From Undaria pinnatifida (taxonomy: Eukaryota; Sar; Phaeophyceae; Laminariales; Alariaceae): a DNA stretch of 64,000 nucleotides. Each line of letters starts with the position of its first letter. The stretch's first letter is position 1. The stretch spans positions 7,734,637 through 7,798,636 of the forward strand of contig JABAKD010000006.1 in the NCBI GenBank assembly GCA_012845835.1. Reading direction: 5' to 3'. Positions 12,301 through 22,224 of the stretch are shown here, piece by piece. The notes under the pieces are model-generated. The model saw nothing but the letters and a program-made list of their open reading frames with translations, was not told where the DNA came from and made no database searches. The position numbers and the translations under genes were made by a program.

Positions 12301-15072
12301 ATTACCTGGGAGGCCGTGTGCGGGGAGGGGGTGAGGATGGGGGTGGGAGTGGGGGCATGGGGGTGGGGTGTGGGTGGGTGAATCGATAAAAGCCACGAGA
12401 AGTTTGACGAGACGGGAGCGTACCGGTTCAGTATAATATCTGATACTACAGCAGTATCCGGTACCACTGTACTACTGTTGTCTTCAGGGGGCAGGTCCTT
12501 ATTCTAGCACACATGTGGCATATGATCCGCCCCGGAAAATATGCCGCCGTGGTGAGGGTGGGGAATGGTACGGGTGGGGTGGATACGTGGTGAGGTGGGG
12601 GTGGGGGTGTGGGTGGATGCGGGGTATGGTGGAGATGGGGGAGGGGGTGGGGGTGGGGGTGGGGTGAGGGCGGACGTGTGGTTGGGGATGAGGGTAAGTT
12701 GGGGATGGATGGGGGTGGGGTGGGGGTGGGAATCAGCTACCCCCTTTCGAGCTGCACCAATGTCTTGGGAGGCAAACTACTTGGAACTACAGTAATCTGA
12801 TACTTCGTATGCTCTTTGCCAAGTCCAAAACGGGTAAGCGTCGTATGATTCGACGGAAATTGACAAGCTGAAAAGGCTGAAAAGTAGGGAATGCCGAACC
12901 CTGTACGCGATAAAATAAAGGCATGTACAGGGGGAGGGAGAAGTGAAGACACCTGTGACCACGGCTCCTCCAGAAGGTCGCAGACCCCTTACGGACTGAG
13001 CTGGGGAGAAAAAACACCTAAAAAAATGTATATATACATACATACTCGTATCTCTCGAGTGTAGCGCTACAAAGTCCATCCAAACCGTTCGAAAGCCATT
13101 ACTCTGAGCCGCACGTTACGGCAAGACTACACCAAACTCTCTGAGCCTCCCGACTTCAGGAGCCCTATAACTCACTCAAAACGACCCTGAGGAAAAAAAA
13201 AGGAAAAGCAACCCGATTAATCAATCCCCATGATGTCATATCGGTATTTTACGAATACGGCCATCGTTGGAAACTCACAGAATCCATCGACGTTGGGAAC
13301 TTCCTCAATTGAAGAGCCCCCTCAGCCAGATTGTTATCTGGGGCAAAGTATGGAAACGTCTAGATTATAATCTAGGATAAAGTATGGAAGTCGGGGACTA
13401 TTTTTATACATGAGTTTTAACGAGGCTGACCAAATCTTCAACAAAAAAAAGTCGGATTTTTTCCGGACAAAGTTCGACGGGTGGGGTCGGGGTTAGGGCT
13501 AAGGGGGAGGGTTAAGGGCTAAAGTAGTGTTTTGCGCAGTTTTTGGTGTTTTCCTTCACATAGTACTGGAAGCACACGCGGGCCAATACCAAATTCCCTG
13601 ATTTCCACACTCTGTATCCTGTATAATAATCCAGAATTGCGATAAAGGCGGCTTCAGTCTGGATTTTGAAGCAAAAAGTGCTGTCTTTATCGTAGAAGGC
13701 GTCGTCACTCGGTCCTGACACGTTCCACGGGAAAGGTGCACCGTTTTTTTTTCGCAATACTCCTCCTCACTTGAGGAGCTCTATTTTTTTCTGAGGCAAA
13801 AGCTCATTCTGGGTAGCTCAAATTTGTTTTTGAGGCAAAAGCTTATTCTGGCTAGCTCTATCTGTTTCTGAGGCAAAAACTCATTCTGGGTTCGTAGCTC
13901 TACTTGTTTCTGAGCCAAAAAAAATATTCTGAGCCAAAAAAATTATTCTGGGTGAATTGAACGTGCAATCCGATGAACAAAGTCATGGTCTAGGTGTACA
14001 TATACAAATATAATGAAAAACAAGAATGATATTCGGACGCTTTTGCGGTTAACCCCTTTGAAGCCCCCAAAACCCTCCCTATACCAATTTCAAGTAACAT
14101 TTTCCCCAGAAGGTTTTCCAGTGGTGAAGGCATTAACCTGTTTAGAGCCCCCAAATCCCTCGCTATACTAAATTCAAGTAAAATTGTCCCCAAAAAGGTT
14201 TTCCAGCGGTGAAGGCATTAAGGAGCTCCGTCTGTAAGACAGAAAACTGGCCGAAAAGTGCTACCTCTATTGTAGTACACGTCTCCTTTTCCATTGGCTT
14301 TCCTGCTTGTATATAATTATTTTATAAAACGTCCGCGGGGAGTTCGACGGGTTTTTTTTTCCCGGTGTTTTGAGAAAAACATCAAATGCGCTCGTACTAC
14401 AGCTGTGAAATCGAGGACTTCGTCGAAACTCATACTTGCAAGCTGTGCGTGATTACCCCGACGTAATACTGTTTCCCTCCGTACTGTTGATTCCTACCTT
14501 CCCGAGACGACGGGCTAGATATCGGCGCGGAGTTAGCCCAAGAACAGCAACAGCAACATCAACAACACCAACACCACCACAAACAATAACAACGGGAACA
14601 AAAACACCAACAAAAGCAACCACAACATCAACACCAACGCCAAGACCAAGACCAAGACCAAGACCAAGACCAGCACCAGCGCTAGCACCAGCACCACCAC
14701 CAACAACAACACTACCACCACCACCACCGCCATCACCATCACCACCACCGCCATCACCATCACCACCACCGTCACCACCAACACCACCATAACCTTCCCT
14801 CCCCCCCACCCGCCACCCTACCCCCCCCCCCCTTCCTCCGCCACCACCATCACCACCAACAACTGCACCTTAGTGAGTCTAGAGACGTACTCGAGGCGCG
14901 GAGGGAACTGCTCCGCTACGGGGCTGCCAAGCACCTCCGCCGCAAACTTCTGCTGGAAGGCGAGCGAGGTGTAAGGCAGCCCTCCAATCCCCCCCTTCCC
15001 TCCCGCTCCCCTCCCGGAAAACGCCGCCGAAGCGGATGCCTTGAGTTCCTCCATCAACGTCTCCAAAGGAGC
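6380..15072 (-). CDS. EEF2KMT: FAM86/EEF2KMT-like protein-lysine methyltransferase, seven visible exons, 5' end missing
   Basis: Exons in transcript order: 14869-15072, 11928-12305, 11157-11196, 9923-10058, 8976-9368, 8362-8440, 6380-7051. All introns are GT-AG, phases join exactly, and the exons sum to 634 codons with the stop. In visible-protein numbering: a FAM86-type N-terminal segment (APLETLMEELKA, YTSLAFQQKFAAEVL, residues 1-70), GLRVWEAGRALADF (~196-209), SAM motif I VVELGAGIGMTG (~222-233), the acidic post-I VVLTDY, LANLRFNVEINRR, LDWTDY, a Glu-rich insert, AADVVYDVRYHPALV (~378-391), then LRNAETMGAFHRCLEVAG as in the RNPET...GRAG tail of EEF2KMT. The family is a class I SAM-dependent methyltransferase; in animals and yeast EEF2KMT trimethylates a lysine of elongation factor 2. 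The Ser/Gly-rich C-terminal ~175 residues and the insert in exon 11928-12305 are unusual. The start codon exon was not found beyond 15072. Another Methyltransf_16 member is possible; the last exons favour FAM86. Confidence 0.85.
7545..7865. repeat. Degenerate ~30-bp minisatellite in the last intron (right copy)
   Basis: Same tract as at 3068-3395, here in the intron between exons 8362-8440 and 6380-7051 of the methyltransferase gene. Unit-level substitutions differ between the two copies. Confidence 0.75.
7932..8297. repeat. Two tandem ~183-bp units (right copy)
   Basis: Counterpart of 3462-3833, located just downstream (in transcript sense) of exon 8362-8440. Both duplication copies have the dimer, so the 183-bp doubling is older than the 4.47-kb duplication. 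Confidence 0.85.
10128..10604. repeat. (GGGAT)n satellite tract inside an intron
   Basis: About 470 bases of pentanucleotide repeats (GGGAT, plus-strand sense) with many single-base variants. It occupies much of the intron between methyltransferase exons 11157-11196 and 9923-10058. The opposite strand reads as a long Pro/Ser/His open frame, which is an artefact of the repeat. Confidence 0.95.
11545..11690 (-). repeat. Diverged fragment of SINE family A
   Basis: Words such as TTTCATTTTTATGGCCAGAAG, GACTCGCGTTGAATT and GTGCACAAGAAAAAGTCCC match the body of the tRNA-derived repeat seen intact at 30742-31060, in inverse orientation. It lies in the methyltransferase intron between exons 11928-12305 and 11157-11196. 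Confidence 0.55.
12540..12735. repeat. GGGTGGGG-rich tract
   Basis: A strongly G-rich plus strand made of GGGTG and GGTGGGG units. With 12306-12385 it flanks methyltransferase exon 11928-12305 on its upstream side. Transcribed from the minus strand, it gives a C-rich RNA and leaves a G-rich non-template strand with many runs suited to G-quadruplexes. Confidence 0.8.
12815..13015 (+). repeat. SINE family A fragment, diverged
   Basis: Contains TGACAAGCTGAAAAGG, ACCCTGTACGCGATAAAA and the family signature CACCTGTGACCACGGC..CCAGAAGG, as in 30742-31060 and 52322-52460. The tRNA-like head is not visible. It sits in an intron of the methyltransferase gene. Confidence 0.65.
14049..14221 (+). mobile_element. 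Two head-to-tail copies of a ~90-bp MITE
   Basis: Copy one spans about 14049-14136 and copy two 14133-14221, sharing the TTAA between them. Each starts TTAACC(C/T)STTT, contains a CCCTCSCTATAC..ATTTCAAGTAA block, and ends GTGAAGGCATTAA. The family recurs at 17028, 32960, 41352, 41743 and 41918. The ends form a short inverted repeat (TAACCCCTTTTA / TAAAAGGGTTA in the cleanest copy). Confidence 0.75.
14393..14470 (+). repeat. Repeat family C, diverged copy
   Basis: Carries TACAGCTGTGAAATCGA, CGTCGAAACTCAT and TTGCAAGCTGTGCGTGAT, which match copies at 27105, 28875, 39490 and 44928. No ends, tail or coding capacity can be defined. Confidence 0.6.
14540..14860. repeat. ACC/AAC/CATCACC triplet-type simple repeats
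   Basis: The tract shifts from AACAGC/AACACC units through a clean AAGACC hexanucleotide run (about 14640-14675) to CCACCATCA units and a C-run. It ends only a few bases from the splice donor of methyltransferase exon 14869-15072, in the intron. Confidence 0.9.
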
Positions 15073-15284
15073 CTGTCTTGCCACAAAAATTGCGACGAGA
15101 AAACAACAGGTAACGATAGAAAACGGCGCAAAAACGTGTGTTATCAGATACATTTTGAGATTGTGAGATGTTTTAAACTATGGAATTCTACGATTTTGAT
15201 ACGCAAGAGTGGGAGACTGATGTAAGATTACAGATAATACTGTATTTGAAGCTGATACAGATTTTAAGACGCCTTGAGCTCCGC

Positions 15285-16710
15285 CATCGACGGCTACCAA
15301 AGAGCCTGCCTTGTCACGAAATGAAAAAAACGTCGAAACGACCAGAGGCAACGGCGGTGGCCGAAAAAACGTGCTAGATTCGTATACGTACACGTTGAGC
15401 TTTCAAGATTTTTCTGAGATTACAATTGAACCTCCAGGCAAGCTTCAAGACAGTACAAATATAATATAACAAGTAAGGTTTATAGGTAGGAGATTAAAGG
15501 TGCCTAGAGCTTCGTCGTCAATGCCGCCAAAGGAGCCCGCCTTGTCATGAAGCATTAAAAAACCACGTTAATAAAAAACAAGATGTAAGACCGTTGCTAA
15601 TGGCAACGCGATCTTGCCCAAAAAACTATAAATTTCGATGATACCAGCCAACCTTTTCCTGTACGACTGCTTATGTATACGAGCCTAATTTTGTATATAT
15701 ACATATTTTGGAATTTTCCAATTTTTCAGTGAACATGGATTCCTGGCCACGATCTTGGGCAACATTTGCTAGAGAAATTCTCAAGCAGATTTCAGATTTC
15801 GAAGCGGCGATATTTCGGCTGCCCAACACACTTCGTTTGACGAAATCAACAACGTCGTGGCGAGCTCGTTAGGGGCCCCGACCTACCCCTAGCGTCGATA
15901 CGGCTGCTATCAAATATGCATTTGGGGGCTGGAGTGCAGAACACAGAGACAAAAACTCTCGATCGTCCCCCAACGGGCAAAAAATAGGGTTTTGAACAGG
16001 TTTGACGGAAGACCAAAGGACAACGTGGGCACCCTCTCGCGCCCTAGAGCATGAATCAACGTGAAGGCTTGGGCGCTGTCACCTACATGTGGCTTTGTCG
16101 GGAACGAAGAGGGTTAGCCGTGGCTTGCCTCGATCTCGAGATCGAACGTCAATTGTGGTTGAAGGACAACGTCGACGGAGGCTTGCTGACAAAATACAAG
16201 TTGCGCCGCGTGACAAAAATTAACAAAAAACAAGAACAAAAAACGTGTTATCCCCACAACGATGGCATGAAAATCTCTTTAGTACGGACGAAAAAAAATG
16301 GATTGTTCAACATCGCCTTACCATTAGCAACGGTCTAACGATAGATAACAGCAGGAAAAACGTGATAGATTTCAAGATTTCAAGATTTCAAGATTTTGGG
16401 ATTTAACGAATCTGATATTTGAGGCGACTTCCAATATTGTATACTTCGAAGTATATAATACCTGGTAGGATAATACCTGGTAGGATTATACCAAGATCGC
16501 AAAATATCAAGGGACTGTAAGATGGCTTGAGCCTACGCTTGTCCAAACAAAACAAAACACTTCGCGGAAAGAACAAGAGGCAACGGTAATGGCCGAAAAA
16601 CAGTCTTCGATGTTAAGGTTTTTAGATTCCAAGATTTCGAAATACTAACTTGTAGGGGTGTTCAACATCTTCTGAGCTCCATGCTTCCAAAGGAAACTGC
16701 CTTGTCATGT
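15285..16710 (-). repeat. Three decayed copies of the first visible methyltransferase exon boundary
   Basis: On the minus strand the intact exon begins after GTGGCAAGACAG with GCTCCTTTGGAGACG. Related strings occur at about 15290-15330 (GTGACAAGGCAG then GCTCTTTGGTAGCCG, continuing GGCGGAGCTCAAGGCGTC), 15518-15550 (ATGACAAGGCGG then GCTCCTTTGGCGGC) and 16680-16705 (ATGACAAGGCAG then TTTCCTTTGGAAGC). Reading frames are broken. They look like old local duplications of one exon edge. Confidence 0.6.
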
Positions 16711-17027
16711 AGTCAATTCGCTCACAAAACTAGAGAAAATGAAGACGAAAGAAACAATTTTTCAAGATTTTGATATTCTTTTAATAGATACCAAGATTAG
16801 ACTACATCAGTAGCATTCAACATTTAAAGGTGCCTTGAGAGGAGGGTTCACCGTAAGCCCAGCCGGAAGCAGAAACAAACGCGTTTTCGCTTACATGCCC
16901 ATCACAATCGGGGGCTCAACACAACAACACTGGCCGAGGGTAGTTGCGGGCATCGACGCATAAAATACCATGTGCAGCGGAGCGAAAACAAGAACAGAAC
17001 GACGGAGCCCAAGGCGATGATAAGACG

Positions 17028-17117
17028 GTGACCCCCTTACAACCCCAAAACCCCTCCCTATACTAAATCCAAGTAATTTCGTCCCCCAAAACAGTTTTCC
17101 AGTTGTAAAGGCGTTAA
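17028..17117 (+). mobile_element. ~90-bp MITE (TAACCC-end family)
   Basis: Runs from GTGACCCCCTTAC through CCCCTCCCTATACTAAATCC and CAAGTAATTT to CAGTTGTAAAGGCGTTAA. The middle is well conserved with copies at 32960 and 41743, while the 5' end has drifted. Confidence 0.75.
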
Positions 17118-18784
17118 GTTGTGTTCGCTCTCCTCTGCTGCCGGACCCCGGATCGGGAAGTCAATTTTTATGGGTTTCCATCATATATATTGGAGTGGTC
17201 CCACGCATGATACGAAATATCATATCTACTGGCAATATCTACTGGCAGGCTCAGTCAGTAGATAGCTATCGGCAGTACCAGAAGCTGTCTGTTGGCAGTA
17301 TATGTTAAACTCTGTGCGAATGCAGCCCTGAAACGAGGGGACGCGTTGACGCACGTCATACTTTTGCTACTGCTGCTTGTCGCGAGGCCGGAGGGACACG
17401 TGATACTTCAACTATGAAGGAAACGCAACGATATGCACGAAAACCAGTGCTGTTGTCGTTGCTGTGCAATATTCTATGGTATCAGGTGCAACAGTAGTAC
17501 AAGGTGTCGACTACTCCGTGTTAGCGTGTGGCGTTCGTACCGGCTGGCTGTTGATGCATGCGACAGTTGATCTACGTGTGGATTACCCAGCACGATACGG
17601 CAGTTCATAGTCCATCTAAATAACGCAAGATGCAAGCCACTCAGCGCGTGAGCGTACACTCCAGAAAGAAGGTGGCAGTACTGGCGACGCGAAGCCAGCA
17701 GCACATCTTTGATTACTCAGAGAGAAGGTGAGCCAATGATTTACATGAATATTTCAAATACGTTAGCTGTGAGTTCGATCAATTGCGAGGTCTATATAAT
17801 AACCTATTTTCTACACGTCGACAAAATATAGAGATCCCTTTCGAAAGGACTGCAACCTTTTTTACTTCATTACACAGCAGTGGATTTCGACCGCGGAGCA
17901 CATCACACACCCACCAACTCACACAAGTTGACGACCAGGTATCGGCCACTCAACTGGTCGCATGCACAGCCGACGAATTTCAAATATAATTGAGTATCCC
18001 AATTTAAGAACACCCCGTGACAAGCCGGCAAACGCTCGTGTCGCACTTATGTGTAGTGGGAATGCATAATGGTAGCTTTTAGCAGCTTTTAGTATAGATG
18101 GGACATGTCGATTGCCCGAATGCTCCAACCTTGCGATCTTAAGTCGGGGTACCCCCTGCAATGGCAGTTGAAATTAGAGATTATCAGGCTTGTCATGGGC
18201 CGATCGTCTGGGCCGGTCCGGGCCTCGCCGGGCCGGTCCGAAAATCGTGACGGACCGGGTCAAATCTTTCGAAAACGTGATGGGCCGGGTCGGGTCGGGT
18301 CGTGAGAAATAGAAACATGATGTGATGAGCCGGGCCGGGCCGTGGTTCAGCATGCAATAAATTTGATGGGCTGGGCCGGGCTGCGGCCAATGAGATTTGG
18401 GCCTCTACACGGGCCGATTCCCCCTGCCCATGACGTGGCCCACGTGCTTTCACGAGCCAGCCCGGGGCGCGGTTAACGAAATGTGGTGTCCTACTGCTAC
18501 TATTAACATAACTATACGGCGTTCACCCGGCCCATGCGGCGGCCCACCTGTTTTCACGGGTCGGCCCGGGTCGCGGCCCACAAGATGTGCAAAAAGGGAC
18601 ACAAACAGTATTGGTATACAAACAGGCAGCCTGGGTGCAACCTACCCCTTGAGTAAACAAAATTACGAGTTACACACTCGATCAGTTACTGCTGCTGTGC
18701 ACACACTGCTCCATACACAAGCTTGACGAGAGTTACAGCGGTATAGAGTGCAGCGTTGTAGCGTGCTGAATCTTCGCCTGTGCC

Positions 18785-18925
18785 GATCTGCTGCTAGCAG
18801 CGGGAACCAACTTCGACTGTGCTTCGTGGACCTTGTGCAAATATCTGATAAAATCCGTGATGCCGTTGTGGGTGTATGGCAGAGGGCAATCCTTGGCGCC
18901 TCCGTGACTCAGGCAGCATTGTTTG
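18785..18925 (-). other. Coding-like exon fragment in the left arm (CCLSHGGAKDCP)
   Basis: On the minus strand this encodes QCCLSHGGAKDCPL, then THNGITDF, HKVHEAQSKLVPAAS and SRSAQ. It aligns at DNA and protein level with the plus-strand segment at 20141-20302 in the other arm. The ATG present there is missing here, and the splice-donor-like GT has become GC. I do not recognise the family; the Cys-Cys..His..Cys-Pro..His spacing might bind zinc, but this is only a guess. Confidence 0.4.
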
Positions 18926-20140
18926 ACGCTGTTGCTGTGGTTTGGTCCGAACGGAACCGCCGGTGAAAAATGGTGACAGGAGGCATCTTCTGACCGAGCG
19001 ATGCAGCGACCGCCACCTTCGCGTGCGTCGTTGTAGAACCGAGGGCGAAGACTGCTGCTGTAGCCTGTCTGGGAAGCCCCCGCCCAAAGACCATTGGGTA
19101 ATAATTGCCCTGTTCGGATGGCGAATAGATCGCAAGCAGGTGGGGTATATTTTTCAGCAGCAATTTTTTTGAAGCAGCAGGTGCTCGGTGCTGTTGCTAT
19201 TGTTGCTACTGCTGACAGTCCAGCAGTAGCAAGAAGCAGGGGGAGGTGGTGGTCCACCAGTCGGGATAGAGCCATCGGACCGGGACGCCAGTGGAGCAGT
19301 GCGTCGGTACGAGTGGGCACATTTGTCTCATGGGCCGGTTTCAGCTGGCCCACGGAATCAAGAGGGAAAAATAAAACGAAAAGCAAAGAATGATCTTGAA
19401 AAAAATGTCAGCATGAACCTTTTCGTACGGGACAACACATGGGCCGGCAACGGGCCGGCCCGTCAAATCCACGGGCCGGCCCACAAAACTGGCGGGCCGG
19501 CCCATATAGACGCCGGGTCTCATGGACCTCGCTGCCAATGTCGTGGGCCGGGCTGGGCCGGGCCGACCGTTTGGAAAATTGGCGGGTCAGGCCAGGCTGG
19601 GCCGTGAAATGTTGAAAAGTGATAGGTCGGGCCGGGCCGCGGCCGACAACTTGAGAAATTGATGACCTGGGCCGGCCCACTAGCGCCGGCCCATGGCAAG
19701 CCCTGAAAACTATCTTGCTGGGCGAGTCTCTAGAGACGGCTATACTGTCTCCGTTACTCGTGCTGAAGAGATGATTGTGGCTATCGAAGAGATTAGGCGA
19801 AAAGGCGACATGCCGAGTTTCTTGCTCCGCCAGCGAGTTGATGCGGCAATACGGATGTCGGGGTTGACCAACAACTAAGCAAAACGCAGCGAGACGACAG
19901 GACACCTTTTTTATACGTACAGTACAGGACTCTCAATAAGAAACACGGTAATAGGAAAGGCAAGCTGATATAGACAGGAACATACCAATACGGGAGCCGA
20001 TATAACGGGCCATGAGGAATATGAGCCCGAGGGAGCGCTAGCTGCCGAAGATTCAAATAATCCTCTTCCTAATCGGGTCGAGCACGCACAGCAGTACACA
20101 CAAAGTTGCACACGTGCGGCGGTTCCATTGGGAACAAACC

Positions 20141-20302
20141 ATGGCAAAAGCTAAAAAAGAATGCTGCCTGGGTCACAGCGACGCCAAGGAATGTCCTCTG
20201 TACCCCCACAACGGCGCCAAGGCTTTGGCCAGTCATTTCGACATATCCACGAAGCACAGTGGGAGATGGTTCTCGCCGCTAGCAGCAGATCAGTACAGGT
20301 GA
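20141..20302 (+). other. Coding-like first exon in the right arm (MAKAKKECCLGHSDAKECP)
   Basis: The context AAACCATGGC is a good eukaryotic start. The frame gives KKECCLGHSDAKECPLYPHN followed by GAKALASHF, HSGRWFSPLAADQY and runs to a donor-like CAG/GTGAAG at about 20299. It pairs with the inverted fragment at 18785-18925. It may be a captured host exon or the start of an element-encoded protein. No continuing exon was found before the GGCCCG array. Confidence 0.4.
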
Positions 20303-20965
20303 AGAGTTAGCACACAGAGACGCTCGTTTATATATATTGCTTTAACTCTCGTCAAGGTTGTGCATGGGGTAAGTAATACCCCGTAATCTTGCTTACTCGA
20401 AGGGAACGTTGCATTCGGGCTGCCTGTTGGTTTATTACTTACTGCTGGTTGTGTCCCAATTTGCACATCTCATGGGCCGCGGCCCGGGCCGGCCCGTGAA
20501 AACGCGTAAGCCGCATCATGGGCAGGGTGGACGCCGTATGATACCACCAACATTACTCGTAGCAGTAAAACGCCACATTGCATGGGCCGCGGCCCGGGCC
20601 GGCTCGTGAAAACACGTGGGCCGCGTCATGGGCTGGGGGGAGCGGCCCATGTTGAGGCTCACATCTTATGGGCCGCGACTCGGCCCGGCCCATCAGATTT
20701 CGAGATGATGAGCCGCGGCCCGGCCCGGTCCATCAGGTTTCGAGACGATGGGCCGTGGCCCCGCCCAGCCCACCAAATTTCTTGGACACTGGTCCTTGGC
20801 CCGGCCCGGTCCATCATGTTTTAATTAATCACGGCGCTGCCCACCAATTTTTCAAAATTCTCGGCCCGGCCCTACTTTCAGATCGGCCCGGCCCGGCCCC
20901 GTCCGGCCTGGACTTTCGGCCCATATCAAGCCTTGGCAAAAAATAAGAAACGACGTTTGGCCATC

Positions 20966-21375
20966 TCTTATAATATACTGAGCCTTAAAACCGAATTTGA
21001 TGTTTCAGCACCTTCGCGAGAATCGGGTCCGCTCTTCTCAACGCCCGCGCAGCCTTTTTGCCAGGCTCATCCAACGACGTTTTCCGTTTCTTCAGGATAG
21101 GCGGTTGATTTTCTTTCGATACACCGCAGCCGCCTCAAAATCAATCTGGGAAGCTGTTTATCCGAAAAAAAGGCAATTGTTTCCCGACCGGTATTGAAAA
21201 AGTAAATATCTCCTGAAAAAACGGCAAGCAAACGTCGTTGGAAGCGTCTCGCAAAAAGGCTTAATAGCCGGACTTTGAGAAGAGCGGGTACGGTTCTCCC
21301 TCTCCCCGGGTCAAATACGCCTGCGAAGGTGTTGAAACATCTATTTTCGGCTTTCAGAACCAGTTTATAATAGGA
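20966..21375. repeat. Foldback element with ~130-bp imperfect inverted arms
   Basis: The left arm (about 20966-21110) carries GATGTTTCAGCACCTTCGC, CCGCTCTTCTCAA, CCTTTTTGC and CCAACGACGTTTT. The right arm (about 21225-21375), reverse complemented, carries GATGTTTCAACACCTTCGC, CCGCTCTTCTCAA, CCTTTTTGC and CCAACGACGTTT in the same order. The ~110-bp centre has no coding capacity. It starts about 30 bases from the right end of the hAT-like element. Confidence 0.8.
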
Positions 21376-21489
21376 CACGCGTAGTCCCTCGCTTTCATTC
21401 TTACGTCAATAGTAAAATAGTGTTGAAAGCGCCCCCGCAAGTAAGAATCCCAGCCTGGTTTTTATCGTCTACTTAGTACCTGGCATTGA

Positions 21490-21925
21490 TACTGTAGTGG
21501 GGTGCAAGTATGGTTCGAGGATCAACGCCCGAATGAGTTGGGGGGACCGTAACTGCACCAAGTCCGGCGGAAAGCTGTTTTCTCATGGCCGGGGGGGTTG
21601 TTAGTGGGTGAACTTGAGCAAGTCCCACACTACCCGGAATGACGCGGTTCGGGGTGGCTATCTCCACTGCACCTGACCCCCAAGGGCCAGGTCGGGTCGA
21701 TATACTCACGCATCCGTATACAACGAAACGGCAGCTTGGGCTGCCGAAGTAGTAACGGGGACCGCCGGTAGGGACAGCTCCATCCATCGCTATCACGGGA
21801 ACTGAAGGACACGCCAGCTAACGCTGGATTGCGAATGCAATTTCGTTAAATTGACACCCAACATATATGACAACACATGGAAGTGTGGTATTTTTTCCCA
21901 TCCCCATAGAATGGGATAAAAAAGG
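21490..21925 (+). mobile_element. Longest copy of retroposon family B
   Basis: Blocks in order: GATCAACGCCC, ACCAAGTCCGGCGGAAAGC, GTGGAGATAGCC (inverse strand), ACGCCAGCTAACGCTGGATT, GTTAAATTGACAC, GGAAGTGTGGT and TTTTTCCCATCCCCATAGAATGGGATAAAAAA. Other copies end at (C/T)CGGAGGAT plus an A-rich tail. The A tail and constant 3' end in shortened copies suggest retroposition. No reverse transcriptase is present, so it would depend on another element. Confidence 0.6.
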
Positions 21926-22224
21926 TCGTACGAAAAGCGAAAACTTGAAAAAAATTACGAGGTACCCTCTGGTATGATACAAAAACACCAAAACACTCAA
22001 ACAAAGCAAAACATCTCCAATCTCCACATCTCCACATTGTGCAGAAAAACTTTAAAAACCTGAAAAATATGAACGCAGTGATCTGTGGGTATAGAGGGTG
22101 CCTACTAGCCACACATCGCGCTACCCTGAGCACGACATGCACATTATAGTGGCGCTTACTATCATAGCAACGCACATCACGACGACTTCGGCTGCTTTTG
22201 TGGCTGATAAGCAAAGACAGCACT

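Larger units (their letters stand above)
15073..18184. other. 3.1 kb without a supportable gene, holding decayed exon copies and one MITE
   Basis: This AT-richer stretch has no recognisable gene. Three diverged copies of the acceptor and start of exon 14869-15072 lie at about 15290-15330, 15518-15550 and 16680-16705 (see next entry). A runlet of TTTCAAGA repeats lies at 16369-16395, and a MITE at 17028-17117. The missing first exon of the methyltransferase should be here or further right, but I could not identify it. Confidence 0.5.
18185..20935. mobile_element. hAT-like composite element with ~780-bp inverted arms and GGCCCG subterminal arrays
   Basis: The left end begins CAGGCTTGTCATGGGCCG (18185); the right end, read in reverse, begins CAAGGCTTGATATGGGCC (20935). 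Left arm 18185 to about 18965 matches the reverse complement of about 20130-20935 along its length, including GGCCGGGCCG arrays (18195-18600 and 20470-20925) and a short coding-like segment. A third end of the same type, reversed CAGGGCTTGCCATGGGCCG, lies at 19705 after another array (19440-19700). So 18185-19705 may be one element and 19706-20935 part of an inverted second one. CAGG-type ends with subterminal GGCCCG arrays resemble plant hAT elements (family knowledge). I found no matching 8-bp target duplication and no transposase. Confidence 0.7.

Noticed and set aside
13476-13520. Telomeric repeat GGGTTAGGGCTAAGG
   Set aside because: Only two or three irregular units; not an array.
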